Below, one piece after another: positions 8,718 through 17,479 of a stretch of DNA of 52,064 nucleotides. The position numbers were made by a program, and so were the translations under genes. The DNA comes from Clostridia bacterium (GTDB lineage Bacteria > Bacillota > Clostridia > Oscillospirales > Acutalibacteraceae). Below the pieces are notes generated by a model that saw only the letters and a program-made list of their open reading frames with translations, ran no database searches and was not told the DNA's origin. How positions within the stretch are numbered: position 1 is the first letter of the stretch; each line of letters starts with the position of its first letter. The stretch lies in assembly GCA_017434895.1 (NCBI GenBank), contig JAFSGB010000021.1, positions 1-52,064 on the forward strand, given 5' to 3'.

Positions 8718-9941
8718 ATGACAATTTATGACGAATTAGTAGCTCGCGGTCTTATCGCTCAGGTGACCGACGAGGAGGAAATTAAGGAGCTTATTAATAA
8801 CGGCAAGGCTACCTTTTACATCGGCTTTGATCCCACTGCCGACAGTCTGCATGTAGGTCATTTTATGGCACTTTGCCTTATGAAGCGGCTTCAAATGGCA
8901 GGCAACAAGCCTATTGCCCTTATCGGTGGAGGTACAGGTCACATCGGAGACCCCTCGGGCAGAACCGATATGCGTTCTATGATGACTGCTGAGCAGATTC
9001 AGCACAACTGTGACTGCTTTAAGGAGCAAATGAGCCGTTTTATTGAGTTTGGTGAAGGTAAGGCTCAAATGGTTAACAATGCCGACTGGCTTTTAGACCT
9101 TAACTATGTTGAATTACTGCGAGAGGTGGGAGCTTGCTTTTCGGTTAACAATATGCTTAGAGCCGAGTGCTACAAGCAAAGAATGGAAAAAGGTCTTTCT
9201 TTCCTTGAGTTTAACTATATGATAATGCAAAGCTATGACTTTTATCATTTGTATAAGGAATACGGCTGTAATATGCAGTTCGGCGGTGACGACCAATGGA
9301 GCAATATGCTTGGCGGCACCGAGCTTATTCGCAAAAAGCTCGGCAAGGACGCCTATGCTATGACCATTACCCTGCTCCTTAATTCCGAGGGCAAGAAAAT
9401 GGGCAAGACCGCAAGTGGTGCCGTTTGGCTTGATAAAAACAAAACTTCGCCCTATGATTTCTACCAGTATTGGAGAAATGTCGGCGACAGTGATGTTTTA
9501 AAGTGTATCAGAATGCTTACCTTCTTGCCTCTTGAGGAAATTGACAAAATGGACTCTTGGGAGGGGGCTCAGCTTAACACTGCAAAGGAAATTCTCGCTT
9601 TTGAGCTTACAAAGCTGGTACACGGCGATCAGGAAGCACAAAAGGCTCAGGAAACGGCAAGGGCGGTATTTGCGGGGGCAGGCAGTCACGAAAATATGCC
9701 CACCACCACCCTTTGCCACAGCGATTTCACCGACGGCAAAATCGGCATTCTTGATTTAATGCTGAAGGCAGAGTTAACTGCTTCTAAGGGTGAGGGCAGA
9801 CGCTTAGTGACCCAAGGCGGCGTCAGTGTTAACGACCAAAAGGTTACCGACCCCACACAAATGTACGAAAAGTCTGATTTTAAAGATGATTTTATCCTTA
9901 GAAAGGGCAAGAAAATCTATCACAAATTCATAGCAGAATAA
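8718..9941 (+). CDS. tyrS: Tyrosyl-tRNA synthetase
   Basis: This class I synthetase of 407 residues has an HVGH version of the HIGH motif (residues 45-48), the tyrosine-binding segments, KMGKT in place of KMSKS, and a C-terminal S4-like domain (GEGRRLVTQGGVSVNDQKV). It begins two bases after the recN stop and ends the operon before a bidirectional terminator. There is no T-box leader, since it lies inside the operon. Confidence 0.96.
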   Translation: MTIYDELVARGLIAQVTDEEEIKELINNGKATFYIGFDPTADSLHVGHFMALCLMKRLQMAGNKPIALIGGGTGHIGDPSGRTDMRSMMTAEQIQHNCDCFKEQMSRFIEFGEGKAQMVNNADWLLDLNYVELLREVGACFSVNNMLRAECYKQRMEKGLSFLEFNYMIMQSYDFYHLYKEYGCNMQFGGDDQWSNMLGGTELIRKKLGKDAYAMTITLLLNSEGKKMGKTASGAVWLDKNKTSPYDFYQYWRNVGDSDVLKCIRMLTFLPLEEIDKMDSWEGAQLNTAKEILAFELTKLVHGDQEAQKAQETARAVFAGAGSHENMPTTTLCHSDFTDGKIGILDLMLKAELTASKGEGRRLVTQGGVSVNDQKVTDPTQMYEKSDFKDDFILRKGKKIYHKFIAE

Positions 9942-9946
9942 TATAA

Positions 9947-9968
9947 AGCCTCGGTTTTTACCGAGGCT
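9947..9968. terminator. Bidirectional terminator between tyrS and thiN
   Basis: AGCCTCGGT (9947-9955) and ACCGAGGCT (9960-9968) form a perfect 9-bp stem with loop TTTT, between two convergent genes. On the minus strand it is followed by TTTATATTATT, a reasonable U-tract for thiN; on the plus strand the tail is weaker. Confidence 0.85.
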
Positions 9969-9976
9969 ATTTCAAA

Positions 9977-10597
9977 TTAAATGAAAATTTTGTTATCTTT
10001 GACGATTATTGCCGTTCCTTTGTGGACGGTGATTTTTGCTTTTTTGCCTATAAATTCGTTGCTTACCCCCAATGGGAAATCGTAGGTAATTTTAGTTTTT
10101 TCAAGTTCGTATAAGAGTCCCGAAATCGAAATCTCACAGTTGGTTGTTGCCGAAAAAACCGAAATATTACCCTTTTCTTTTTCGGAAAAAACTATCTCTC
10201 CTTTTGTAACCGCAGTAGCCACAAAATCCGCTCCGTAAAGAAAACCCCTGGCACCGTTATTCGTAATATATGAAAGGGTTTGCATATTTGCAAGTGTGTG
10301 GTCAAGGCGTCCTCCCGCACAGCCGTAAAGAAAAAAGGTATCATATCCTCTGCTAAGCCCTATTTTTACGGCTAAAAGAGTATCGGTATCGTCCTTTTTT
10401 GAGGGATGCTTTATAACCTCAGTATCGGTTGGGACTACCTTTAGGGAATCGAAATCGCCAACCGCCAAATGTGGCTTAAAACCCAGCCTTTTAAGGCTTA
10501 GATATCCTGCATCGGCGGCGATTAAAAGGTCGTCCTTATTGATTTCAAACTTTTTTGGCAGTCCCTCGGCAGAGCCGAAAATATAGCAGTTTTTCAT
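9977..10597 (-). CDS. thiN: Thiamine pyrophosphokinase
   Basis: The 206-residue protein opens MKNCYIFGSAEG and has the conserved thiamine pyrophosphokinase segments AADAGY, HLAVGDFDSL, KDDTDTLLAVKIGL and GCAGGRLDHTLANMQTL. It converts thiamine to thiamine diphosphate using ATP. The ATG overlaps the mtaB TGA by four bases, so it is translated with mtaB. Together with ThiT upstream it forms a salvage route: import, then pyrophosphorylation. Confidence 0.95.
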   Translation of the reverse strand: MKNCYIFGSAEGLPKKFEINKDDLLIAADAGYLSLKRLGFKPHLAVGDFDSLKVVPTDTEVIKHPSKKDDTDTLLAVKIGLSRGYDTFFLYGCAGGRLDHTLANMQTLSYITNNGARGFLYGADFVATAVTKGEIVFSEKEKGNISVFSATTNCEISISGLLYELEKTKITYDFPLGVSNEFIGKKAKITVHKGTAIIVKDNKIFI

Positions 10598-11862
10598 ACA
10601 AGCTCTCCTTTGCAGGTATCTGCATTTGCAAGAATTATTTTTACATTTCCGAGTTTCCCTGCAAGATTTTCCGAGCTTTCGGCTTCAACCCTTGCATAAT
10701 TTTCGGTGTAGCCTATCCAGTTGCCGTTTTCATTTGTCTCAAAAAGCACCAAAACGGTTTCACCTACAAGGGCTTGTAAAAATTCACTCTCGCTTTTGTT
10801 TGTTACAGCTATCATTTTTTGACTGCGGGCTTTTTTTACTTGGTTGGAAATTTGTCCCTCCATTTTGTCGGCAACGGTGCCCTTTCGTCTGGAATAAGCG
10901 AAAACGTGGGTCTTGGCAAAGCTTATTTTACGGGCAAATTCCAAGCTTTCCTCAAATTCCTCTTCACTCTCCTGAGGAAAACCTACCATAATATCGGTTG
11001 AAATGGAAGCGTTGGGGAAAATAGCTCTTATTCTTGTCACTAAATCCTCGTAAAAAGCAGAATCATAGTGCCTATTCATTCTTTTAAGCACACTGTCACT
11101 GCCCGACTGCAGTGACAAATGAAACTGTGGACAAAACTTTCCCTGTGCTTTAAAACGCATTAGCATTTCGTTACTGATATGGTCAGGCTCCAACGAGCCG
11201 AGGCGGACCCTTTCAATACCGTCAACACTGCAAACAATATCCACTGCATCACAAAGATTTATATTTTCCCCTGCGCCGTATGCGGAAAGGTTGATTCCCA
11301 CAAGCACAATTTCCTTAAAGCCTTTAGATGCAAGCATTACGGCTTCATCATGAATTTTATTTAACGGCTTTGAACGGACAAACCCTCTGGCGTAGGGGAT
11401 AATGCAGTAGCTACAGTATCTTTCGCACCCGTCCTCGATTTTTATGTATGCTCTGGTTCTTTCGGCAAAGTCGGAAATTGCGGGCGTGTTGAATTTTTCG
11501 TGTCTTTCGTGTTTTAAAATTTCGGTAACACCAAGGCCTTGCTCTGCCAAGTCTACAACACGCTTTAAATCGGTGTTTCCGACAATAATATCAGTATTAA
11601 TGCCATTTACTTCATCGGCCATCTGTGCCATACAACCGGTAAGAACAATTAACGCTTTGGGATTTTCTCGGCGAAAACGGTTTAAAAGCTGACGGGTTTT
11701 ACGGTCGCTTTCTGCCGTTACGGTACAAGAATTTATTATTATACAGTCAAAGCAGTCGCGGTGAGAAACGGCGGTGTGACCTTTTTTTTCGAAAAGCTCT
11801 CTTAAGCTTTGCGTTTCATACTGATTAACCTTGCAGCCCAAGGTATAAAATGCAATTTTCAT
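10594..11862 (-). CDS. mtaB: tRNA t6A37 methylthiotransferase MtaB
   Basis: The 422-residue radical SAM methylthiotransferase has three N-terminal cluster cysteines (C10, C46, C77), the radical SAM triad C146-x3-C150-x2-C153 (CERYCSYC), and a C-terminal TRAM-like region. MtaB adds a methylthio group to t6A37 of ANN-decoding tRNAs. The ATG is preceded by GGAGT. It lies between thiT and thiN but has its own consensus promoter at 11895-11923, so it need not be under thiamine control. Confidence 0.93.
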   Translation of the reverse strand: MKIAFYTLGCKVNQYETQSLRELFEKKGHTAVSHRDCFDCIIINSCTVTAESDRKTRQLLNRFRRENPKALIVLTGCMAQMADEVNGINTDIIVGNTDLKRVVDLAEQGLGVTEILKHERHEKFNTPAISDFAERTRAYIKIEDGCERYCSYCIIPYARGFVRSKPLNKIHDEAVMLASKGFKEIVLVGINLSAYGAGENINLCDAVDIVCSVDGIERVRLGSLEPDHISNEMLMRFKAQGKFCPQFHLSLQSGSDSVLKRMNRHYDSAFYEDLVTRIRAIFPNASISTDIMVGFPQESEEEFEESLEFARKISFAKTHVFAYSRRKGTVADKMEGQISNQVKKARSQKMIAVTNKSESEFLQALVGETVLVLFETNENGNWIGYTENYARVEAESSENLAGKLGNVKIILANADTCKGELV

Positions 11863-11894
11863 TCTTTACTCCTAAATAATTCTAAGCACATTTT

Positions 11895-11923
11895 ATTATA
11901 CCCATTACTGCAAAATGTTTCAA
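11895..11923 (-). promoter_or_regulatory. Sigma-A promoter of mtaB-thiN
   Basis: Read on the minus strand, TTGAAA (11918-11923) and TATAAT (11895-11900) are 17 bases apart. The promoter sits in the 65-base gap after the thiT stop and gives a start about 25 bases before the mtaB ATG. It lets mtaB and thiN be expressed without the TPP riboswitch. Confidence 0.75.
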
Positions 11924-11927
11924 GTGT

Positions 11928-12575
11928 TTAATTGCGAACGGCTTTGTTGCCTGTAATAGCAGAGATTTTACCTATAAAATAAGCACTAATAGCGGTAATA
12001 ATAATTTCGGGAATCATATAAAGTCCGTTATAAATTACCGAGTAGAAAAGGGACAGACCAAAGCCTGAATATCTAGACAAAACCTCGGCACCGAACTCAC
12101 CACCCATAGCATCGGTGAAAAACCATTCTGCCCAAGTGCCGAAAAGGATTGCGCCGGAAATAATGTGAACAAGGTATCTGGCGCTGACGGCTAATATAGA
12201 GCCGAGGCAGAGGGCAACCGAGGGGTTACCGTTTTTGCGGAAAGCTCCGCCTAAGCAAAGCACGCCGAAGGCTACAATGTAATCAAGAAAAATTGAAGCC
12301 AAGGCGTAGGGCAAAGCCATTTTGTCCTCTCCCACGAAAAAGCCGGAAACGGTTTTAAAGCCGGTAAGCATTTGAAGCGCCGCATAGCAAAGAGCTGAAG
12401 CACTGCCCCAAGCAATTCCGTAGCGGTAGGAAATTATTATTACGGGGAGCATACTTAAAAGGGTTATTCCTCCGCCTTGCGGCAGACTGAAAATCTCGAT
12501 TAGCGACAAAATAGTGCCAAGGGCTATAAATATGGCACTTACGGTGATTTTTTCGGTTTTTGATGATTTGAACAT
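11928..12575 (-). CDS. thiT: Thiamine ECF transporter S-component ThiT
   Basis: The hydrophobic protein (215 residues from the chosen start) has about six membrane segments and the ThiT-family stretch IFSLPQGGGITLLSMLPVII. It captures thiamine and works with the shared ECF energizing module (EcfA1/A2/T), which is not in this window. ATG 12575 was chosen over an upstream in-frame TTG at 12599 because AAAGGAAA precedes it at the right distance. The TPP riboswitch upstream independently supports the function. Confidence 0.93.
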   Translation of the reverse strand: MFKSSKTEKITVSAIFIALGTILSLIEIFSLPQGGGITLLSMLPVIIISYRYGIAWGSASALCYAALQMLTGFKTVSGFFVGEDKMALPYALASIFLDYIVAFGVLCLGGAFRKNGNPSVALCLGSILAVSARYLVHIISGAILFGTWAEWFFTDAMGGEFGAEVLSRYSGFGLSLFYSVIYNGLYMIPEIIITAISAYFIGKISAITGNKAVRN

Positions 12576-12605
12576 TGTAATTTCCTTTCTTTTAAGCAAA
12601 TTAAA

Positions 12606-12631
12606 AGTGCCTGCAAATAAATGCAGGCACT
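12606..12631 (-). terminator. Riboswitch-controlled intrinsic terminator before thiT
   Basis: AGTGCCTGCA (12606-12615) and TGCAGGCACT (12622-12631) form a perfect 10-bp stem; on the minus strand it is followed by TTTTAATTTG. It lies between the TPP aptamer and the thiT ribosome binding site, so ligand binding would be expected to favour termination. Confidence 0.85.
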
Positions 12632-12650
12632 AAGACACAATGAAAACCAT

Positions 12651-12737
12651 TTTCCCTACGCCGGCATTATCCGTATCAGGTTAAAGGGTTAAAGCAGCGT
12701 TATTGCTTAGTCTCAGCCGAGTAGCCTCAGCACCCCA
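12651..12737 (-). promoter_or_regulatory. TPP riboswitch (THI element)
   Basis: On the minus strand the sequence shows the conserved aptamer blocks GGGGTGCTGAGG, GGCTGAGAC, CCCTTTAACCTGAT and GGATAATGCCGGCGTAGGG in the right order. These are the defining pyrimidine- and pyrophosphate-sensing parts of the TPP class. The P3 region is short. It controls thiT through the terminator at 12606-12631. Confidence 0.96.
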
Positions 12738-12751
12738 TTCACTTTTTCCAT

Positions 12752-12780
12752 ATTATATAACCTTAGTCTTTGCTTGTCAA
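12752..12780 (-). promoter_or_regulatory. Sigma-A promoter of thiT
   Basis: Minus-strand TTGACA (12775-12780) and TATAAT (12752-12757) with a 17-base spacer, full consensus. The transcript would begin just ahead of the TPP aptamer. Confidence 0.85.
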
Positions 12781-12803
12781 GAGTTTTTTGGAATAAAAAT
12801 ATG

Positions 12804-12832
12804 TTGAAAAAATAGAGTGAATCTGTTATGAT
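12804..12832 (+). promoter_or_regulatory. Sigma-A promoter of the 4,6-dehydratase gene
   Basis: TTGAAA (12804-12809) and TATGAT (12827-12832), spacer 17. It is divergent from the thiT promoter, with 23 bases between the two -35 boxes. The whole 12576-12881 gene-free stretch is taken up by these two promoters, the riboswitch and its terminator. Confidence 0.7.
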
Positions 12833-12881
12833 AATATAAACTAGTATACTTGTGCGAAAATTTGTGAATTAAGGTGTTAAG

Positions 12882-14750
12882 ATGAAACCATTACCCAAAT
12901 CATATTTTAACCGTCTAAGAATAATAATTGTACTTTTGCTTTTGGATGCCCTTGCTTTGGCCACATCATTTTTGGCCTCGATGTGGATTAAGTTTGATTT
13001 TAAAATGAACGATGTTCCTAACGAATATGTAGAGGAATTTTTCAAATACATTTGGCTTTGGGTTCCGATAGCACTTGCTACCTTTGCAGCTGTCAAGCTT
13101 TATAACAGCATCCTGACCTTTGCAAGTACGGATATTTTATTCAGAATTTTTGTAGCCTACGCATTTTTAACTGTGGTTTTGGGCGGTGCTTATTATTTTG
13201 GTGTTGTTACAATGGCGCCCTCCTACTATATAGTAGGTATGTTTTTAAGCATCGTTTTTACAACCGGTATTCACTTTGGCCGCAGGATTTTGCGCGGTAT
13301 TAGTGATTATGTCACCAAAAACACCGAGAGTGTAAGCGAAAGAATTATGGTTATCGGCGCGGGTGTTGCAGGCAGAATGATTATCCGCGAGCTTGCCGAG
13401 AGTGATAAAATCCAGTCTAAGGTGGTTTGCCTTATTGACGACAATCCTTCGAAAAAGGGTTGCCTTTTGGAGGGTGTTAAGGTTGTAGGTGACCGAAATG
13501 ACATTATTTTCGCTGCTGAAAAGTACAATGTAGACAAGATCATTTATGCCATTCCCAGCGGTGATGCCGTAATAAAAAAGGAAATACTCAGTATTTGCAG
13601 CGAAACCAAATGTAAGGTAGAGCTTATCCCCGGTATTTACCAAATGGTTAACGGGCAGAATGTTTACGGCAAACGCAGAAAGGTACAAATTCACGACCTT
13701 TTAGGACGTGACCCAATAAAGGTAAATCTTGACGAGATTTACAAGTATATTTCGGGCAAGGTAGTAATGGTAACCGGCGGTGGCGGTTCAATAGGCAGTG
13801 AGCTTTGCCGTCAGATTGCAATGAGTGCTCCCAAAAAGCTCATTATTTTTGATATTTACGAGAACAACGCCTACGATATTCAGATGGAGCTTAGAAGAAA
13901 ATACCCTTATCTTGATTTAGAGGTATTGATAGGCTCTGTCAGAAATACTGCCCGTCTTGATTATGTGCTTTCAACCTTCAAGCCGGAGATTGTTTTCCAC
14001 GCCGCCGCTCACAAGCACGTGCCGCTAATGGAGGACAGCCCCAACGAGGCTATTAAAAACAATGTTTTTGGAACCTATAAAATGGCACAGGCCTCGGTTA
14101 AGTACGGAGTTAAAAAGTTTGTGCTTATTTCCACTGACAAGGCAGTTAACCCCACCAACATAATGGGTGCTTCCAAGCGTCTTTGCGAAATGGTTGTTCA
14201 AATGATGAACCGCGAGGCTAAAGATACCGAGTTTGTTGCCGTTCGGTTCGGAAATGTTCTAGGCTCTAACGGAAGCGTTATCCCTCTGTTTGAAAAGCAG
14301 ATTGAGGAGGGCGGTCCCGTTACAGTTACCCACCCCGAAATCACCCGTTTCTTTATGACCATACCTGAAGCTGTGTCCCTTGTGCTTCAAGCGGGATATT
14401 ATGCCAAGGGCGGTGAAATTTACGTTCTCGATATGGGACAACCTGTAAAAATTGTCGATATGGCAAAAAATCTTATCAAGCTTATGGGCTTTGAACCTAA
14501 TGTGGACATTATGATTGAATATACAGGCCTTCGCCCCGGTGAAAAGCTTTACGAGGAGCTTTTAATGGCCGAGGAGGGACTTGAAGATACCGAAAACAAG
14601 CTTATTCATATCGGAAAGCCCATTGAAATGGACGATGAACTCTTTAAAAAACAGCTTAAGCGTTTAGAGGAAGCTTATAAGGAAGAAGTAACCGATATGA
14701 AGGATATTGTGGCAGAAATTGTGCCAACCTATAAAAGAAATGACAAATAA
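12882..14750 (+). CDS. Membrane-bound nucleoside-diphosphate-sugar 4,6-dehydratase (CapD/PglF/WbpM type)
   Basis: The 622-residue protein has about four N-terminal membrane segments (residues 10-130), a CoA-binding-like Rossmann domain (IGAGVAGRMIIRELAES), and a C-terminal SDR domain with VTGGGGSIGSELCRQ, HAAAHKHVPLMEDSP and STDKAVNPTNIMGASKR. The catalytic Tyr of ordinary SDRs is replaced by Met (M-x3-K), as in PglF/WbpM. By family it converts UDP-GlcNAc to a 4-keto-6-deoxy sugar for surface glycan. The start follows AAGGTG. The LCP protein downstream fits a cell-wall glycan role. Exact sugar product is not determinable here. Confidence 0.9.
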   Translation: MKPLPKSYFNRLRIIIVLLLLDALALATSFLASMWIKFDFKMNDVPNEYVEEFFKYIWLWVPIALATFAAVKLYNSILTFASTDILFRIFVAYAFLTVVLGGAYYFGVVTMAPSYYIVGMFLSIVFTTGIHFGRRILRGISDYVTKNTESVSERIMVIGAGVAGRMIIRELAESDKIQSKVVCLIDDNPSKKGCLLEGVKVVGDRNDIIFAAEKYNVDKIIYAIPSGDAVIKKEILSICSETKCKVELIPGIYQMVNGQNVYGKRRKVQIHDLLGRDPIKVNLDEIYKYISGKVVMVTGGGGSIGSELCRQIAMSAPKKLIIFDIYENNAYDIQMELRRKYPYLDLEVLIGSVRNTARLDYVLSTFKPEIVFHAAAHKHVPLMEDSPNEAIKNNVFGTYKMAQASVKYGVKKFVLISTDKAVNPTNIMGASKRLCEMVVQMMNREAKDTEFVAVRFGNVLGSNGSVIPLFEKQIEEGGPVTVTHPEITRFFMTIPEAVSLVLQAGYYAKGGEIYVLDMGQPVKIVDMAKNLIKLMGFEPNVDIMIEYTGLRPGEKLYEELLMAEEGLEDTENKLIHIGKPIEMDDELFKKQLKRLEEAYKEEVTDMKDIVAEIVPTYKRNDK

Positions 14751-14771
14751 AATACAAAAGGAAGTAATCTG

Positions 14772-16049
14772 TTGAAACATTCAAAGCATACACGGTCTCG
14801 TTCTCAAAGCCGAAACCTTAATTCTTACAGCAACCGAGACATATCCTCTAAGAGTTCTAAGACAAAAAAAGCATTAGATATCATAAGTAAAATTCTTTTC
14901 CCGATTGAAATGATGCTTGTAATTGCACTTATTATCTATGCTACCCTTATTGAAATTTTCCCTTTAACCTATATTTTTATTTTCATCGTGCTTTTGGGAA
15001 TTTTGGCGGGAGTTCATATTAGACTTTTGTCGGGCAAAAAACGAAGAATTAAAAGAAAAAGAATTATAAGCATTTGTATGAGTGCTGTTATGTTCGTGGT
15101 ATCCGGATTCGGTATGTCTTATTTCGGTATTATTAATAATGCTATCGGCGACCTTACTATTGATGGTGCTCAGCAGGAAAATGAAGCTCAGGTTGACGAT
15201 ATCTCTAAGCACCCTTTTTTGGTATACCTTTCGGGCGACGATACGTTGAATGCTAGTGAAATTAACGAAAGCGGACGTTCGGACGTTAATATGGTTGTAG
15301 CTATAAATCCCCAGCAAAAAAGAGTTTTAATGGTTTCAACTCCGAGGGATTATTATGTCCCGCTTTACGGCGATAAAAATAAAATGGATAAGCTGACCCA
15401 TGCTGGCAGTTACGGAATTGAATGCTCAATGGAAACCCTTGAAAAGCTTTACGATATCAAGTTTAACTATTATGCCAAGCTGAATTTTAAATCGGTTGTG
15501 GATATAGTTGATGCTGTTGGCGGAGTTACAGTGAATTCAGAATATAATTTTTCCAGCGGACACTCATATACCGGAAAAATGTATTTTTTTAAGAAGGGCG
15601 AAAACTTCTTGGACGGCGATAAGGCATTGGCCTTTGCAAGAGAAAGGAAGAGCTTTAAAAATGGCGACCGTCAAAGAGGAATTCACCAACAGGTGCTTAT
15701 AAAGGCGGTTGTTGAAAAGGCAATTTCGCCTTCAATGCTTATACCCTCTAATATAGAAAATATGCTAAAGGCTATTTCAAATAACACGAAGACAAATTTT
15801 TCCGAAAAGGAGATAAAAAAGCTTATAAGCTATCAAATGTCAACAATGAGCGAAGAATGGACCTTTGATTCAATTTCGGTTGACGGCAAGAACGGTAACA
15901 ACTATACCTATTCCTATCCCAATCAGCTACTTTACGTAATGATACCCGACACCGATACTGTAGAAAAGGCCAAGCTGGCTTTAGATGCCGTTATCAACGG
16001 TGAGGAAATTGTTGATGGTACCGAAAGTAATGTAAGCAGTAGTAAATAA
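14772..16049 (+). CDS. LytR-CpsA-Psr (LCP) family cell-wall glycopolymer ligase
   Basis: A basic, Ser-rich cytoplasmic head is followed by about three membrane segments (near residues 45-61, 64-85, 97-117) and an extracellular LCP domain with RSDVNMVVAINPQQK, MVSTPRDYYVPL, VDAVGGV and ALAFARERK. LCP proteins transfer undecaprenyl-linked glycopolymers to peptidoglycan; the Arg/Asp residues seen are those that hold the pyrophosphate lipid. TTG 14772 is preceded by AAGGAAG. It is 21 bases after the dehydratase gene, so they are probably co-expressed. Length 425 is normal. Confidence 0.92.
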   Translation: MKHSKHTRSRSQSRNLNSYSNRDISSKSSKTKKALDIISKILFPIEMMLVIALIIYATLIEIFPLTYIFIFIVLLGILAGVHIRLLSGKKRRIKRKRIISICMSAVMFVVSGFGMSYFGIINNAIGDLTIDGAQQENEAQVDDISKHPFLVYLSGDDTLNASEINESGRSDVNMVVAINPQQKRVLMVSTPRDYYVPLYGDKNKMDKLTHAGSYGIECSMETLEKLYDIKFNYYAKLNFKSVVDIVDAVGGVTVNSEYNFSSGHSYTGKMYFFKKGENFLDGDKALAFARERKSFKNGDRQRGIHQQVLIKAVVEKAISPSMLIPSNIENMLKAISNNTKTNFSEKEIKKLISYQMSTMSEEWTFDSISVDGKNGNNYTYSYPNQLLYVMIPDTDTVEKAKLALDAVINGEEIVDGTESNVSSSK

Positions 16050-16052
16050 ATT

Positions 16053-16088
16053 AAAAAATCTGCCATATAGTTTATTTGGCAGATTTTT
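16053..16088 (+). terminator. Intrinsic terminator after the LCP gene
   Basis: AAAAAATCTGCCA (16053-16065) pairs with TGGCAGATTTTT (16077-16088); the T-run is part of the descending arm. It separates the cell-wall pair from trkA, so trkA may rely on read-through or an unseen promoter. Confidence 0.75.
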
Positions 16089-16108
16089 ACTTTTCGAGGA
16101 GTGAGCTT

Positions 16109-17467
16109 ATGAATATCATTGTCGCAGGCTTGGGTAAAATCGGGGTTACACTAATTTCGAATTTGGTTACCGAGGGTCACGATGTTGTTGTCATTGATAA
16201 TGATCCTCAAGTAGTAGAGGATATTACCAATATTTATGATGTAATGGGCGTATGCGGAAACTGTGCCGATACCGATGTTTTAGCAGAAGCAGGGGCGAAA
16301 AATGCCGAGCTTCTTATCGCGGTTGCAGGCTCTGATGAGCTTAATATGCTTTCCTGCTTTTTGGCTAAAAAAATAGGCACAAAGAACACTATTGCACGAG
16401 TACGCGCACCTGAGTATAACGACAGAAGCCTTGGAATTATGAAGCAGCATTTAGAGCTGTCAATGATAATTAATCCCGAGGCATTAGCCGCCCGCGAGCT
16501 TTTCCACAATCTTAAATTGCCGTCTGCCGCTAAGGTAGAAACTTTTAGTGTGAGAAATTTTGAAATGATTGAGCAGGTTTTAAAGGCAAACTCGCCTTTG
16601 GAAGGTGTTTCTTTAAGTGAACTTCGTTCACGCTTTAAAGCCAAGTTCCTAATCTGCGCCGTTAAGCGCGGAAGTGAAGCTTACATTCCCGACGGTAATT
16701 TTGTGCTTAAAAGCGGTGACAGAATTGGTCTTACCGCCGAGCCTACTGAAATTGTAAAGCTTTTAAAGGAAATGGGAGTTGTTCAGACTAAAGCTAAAAA
16801 TGTTATGATTTTAGGCGGCAGCCGTACCGCATTTTATTTGGCAAAGCGACTGGCAATATCGGGTAGTAAGGTTACAATTATTGAAAAGGACCGACAGCTT
16901 TGCGAGGAACTAAGCGAGTTAATTCCTAAAGCTACCATAATTTGCGGTGATGGCGCCAATCAGGAGCTTTTAATCGAGGAGGGACTTCATTCTGTGGATG
17001 CCTTTGTTTCTCTTACGGGAATGGACGAGGAAAATATTTTGCTTTGCTCCTACGCTTCCTCAGAGGGTGTGCCCAAGGTTATTGCCAAGGTTAACCGCGA
17101 TTCATTACGACCTCTTGCGGAGCATTGGGGACTTGACACAATTATTAGCCCCAAGCTATTTATTACAAATGTTATTTTACAGTATGTGCGCGCACTTCAA
17201 AATTCAGAGGGCAGCAGTGTGGAAACCCTTTATAAGCTAATGGACGACAAGGTTGAGGCTTTGGAGTTTAATGTAAAGTCTGATTTAGGATTTTTAAACA
17301 AGACCTTTAAGGAGCTTACCTTCAAGAAAAATACCCTTGTTGCGGGAATTATAAGAGACAGAAAAATTATTATCCCCTCCGGTGACGACTGCTTAAAGGC
17401 GGGAGATAAGGTTATTGTTTTGGCGGCTAATCAACGACTTAATAAGCTTTCTGATATACTGGCTTAG
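16109..17467 (+). CDS. trkA: Trk potassium uptake regulatory subunit TrkA
   Basis: The 452-residue protein consists of two RCK repeats: N-terminal MNIIVAGLGKIGVTLISNL with VVIDNDPQVV, a TrkA_C domain, then a second NAD-binding fold (NVMILGGSRTAFYLAKRLA, IIEKDRQLC) and a second TrkA_C domain. It binds NAD(H) or nucleotides and gates the TrkH channel. ATG 16109 was chosen for its GAGGAGTGA ribosome binding site; an upstream in-frame start at 16076 falls inside the terminator. trkH follows after 12 bases. Confidence 0.94.
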   Translation: MNIIVAGLGKIGVTLISNLVTEGHDVVVIDNDPQVVEDITNIYDVMGVCGNCADTDVLAEAGAKNAELLIAVAGSDELNMLSCFLAKKIGTKNTIARVRAPEYNDRSLGIMKQHLELSMIINPEALAARELFHNLKLPSAAKVETFSVRNFEMIEQVLKANSPLEGVSLSELRSRFKAKFLICAVKRGSEAYIPDGNFVLKSGDRIGLTAEPTEIVKLLKEMGVVQTKAKNVMILGGSRTAFYLAKRLAISGSKVTIIEKDRQLCEELSELIPKATIICGDGANQELLIEEGLHSVDAFVSLTGMDEENILLCSYASSEGVPKVIAKVNRDSLRPLAEHWGLDTIISPKLFITNVILQYVRALQNSEGSSVETLYKLMDDKVEALEFNVKSDLGFLNKTFKELTFKKNTLVAGIIRDRKIIIPSGDDCLKAGDKVIVLAANQRLNKLSDILA

Positions 17468-17479
17468 AGGTAAAAGGCT

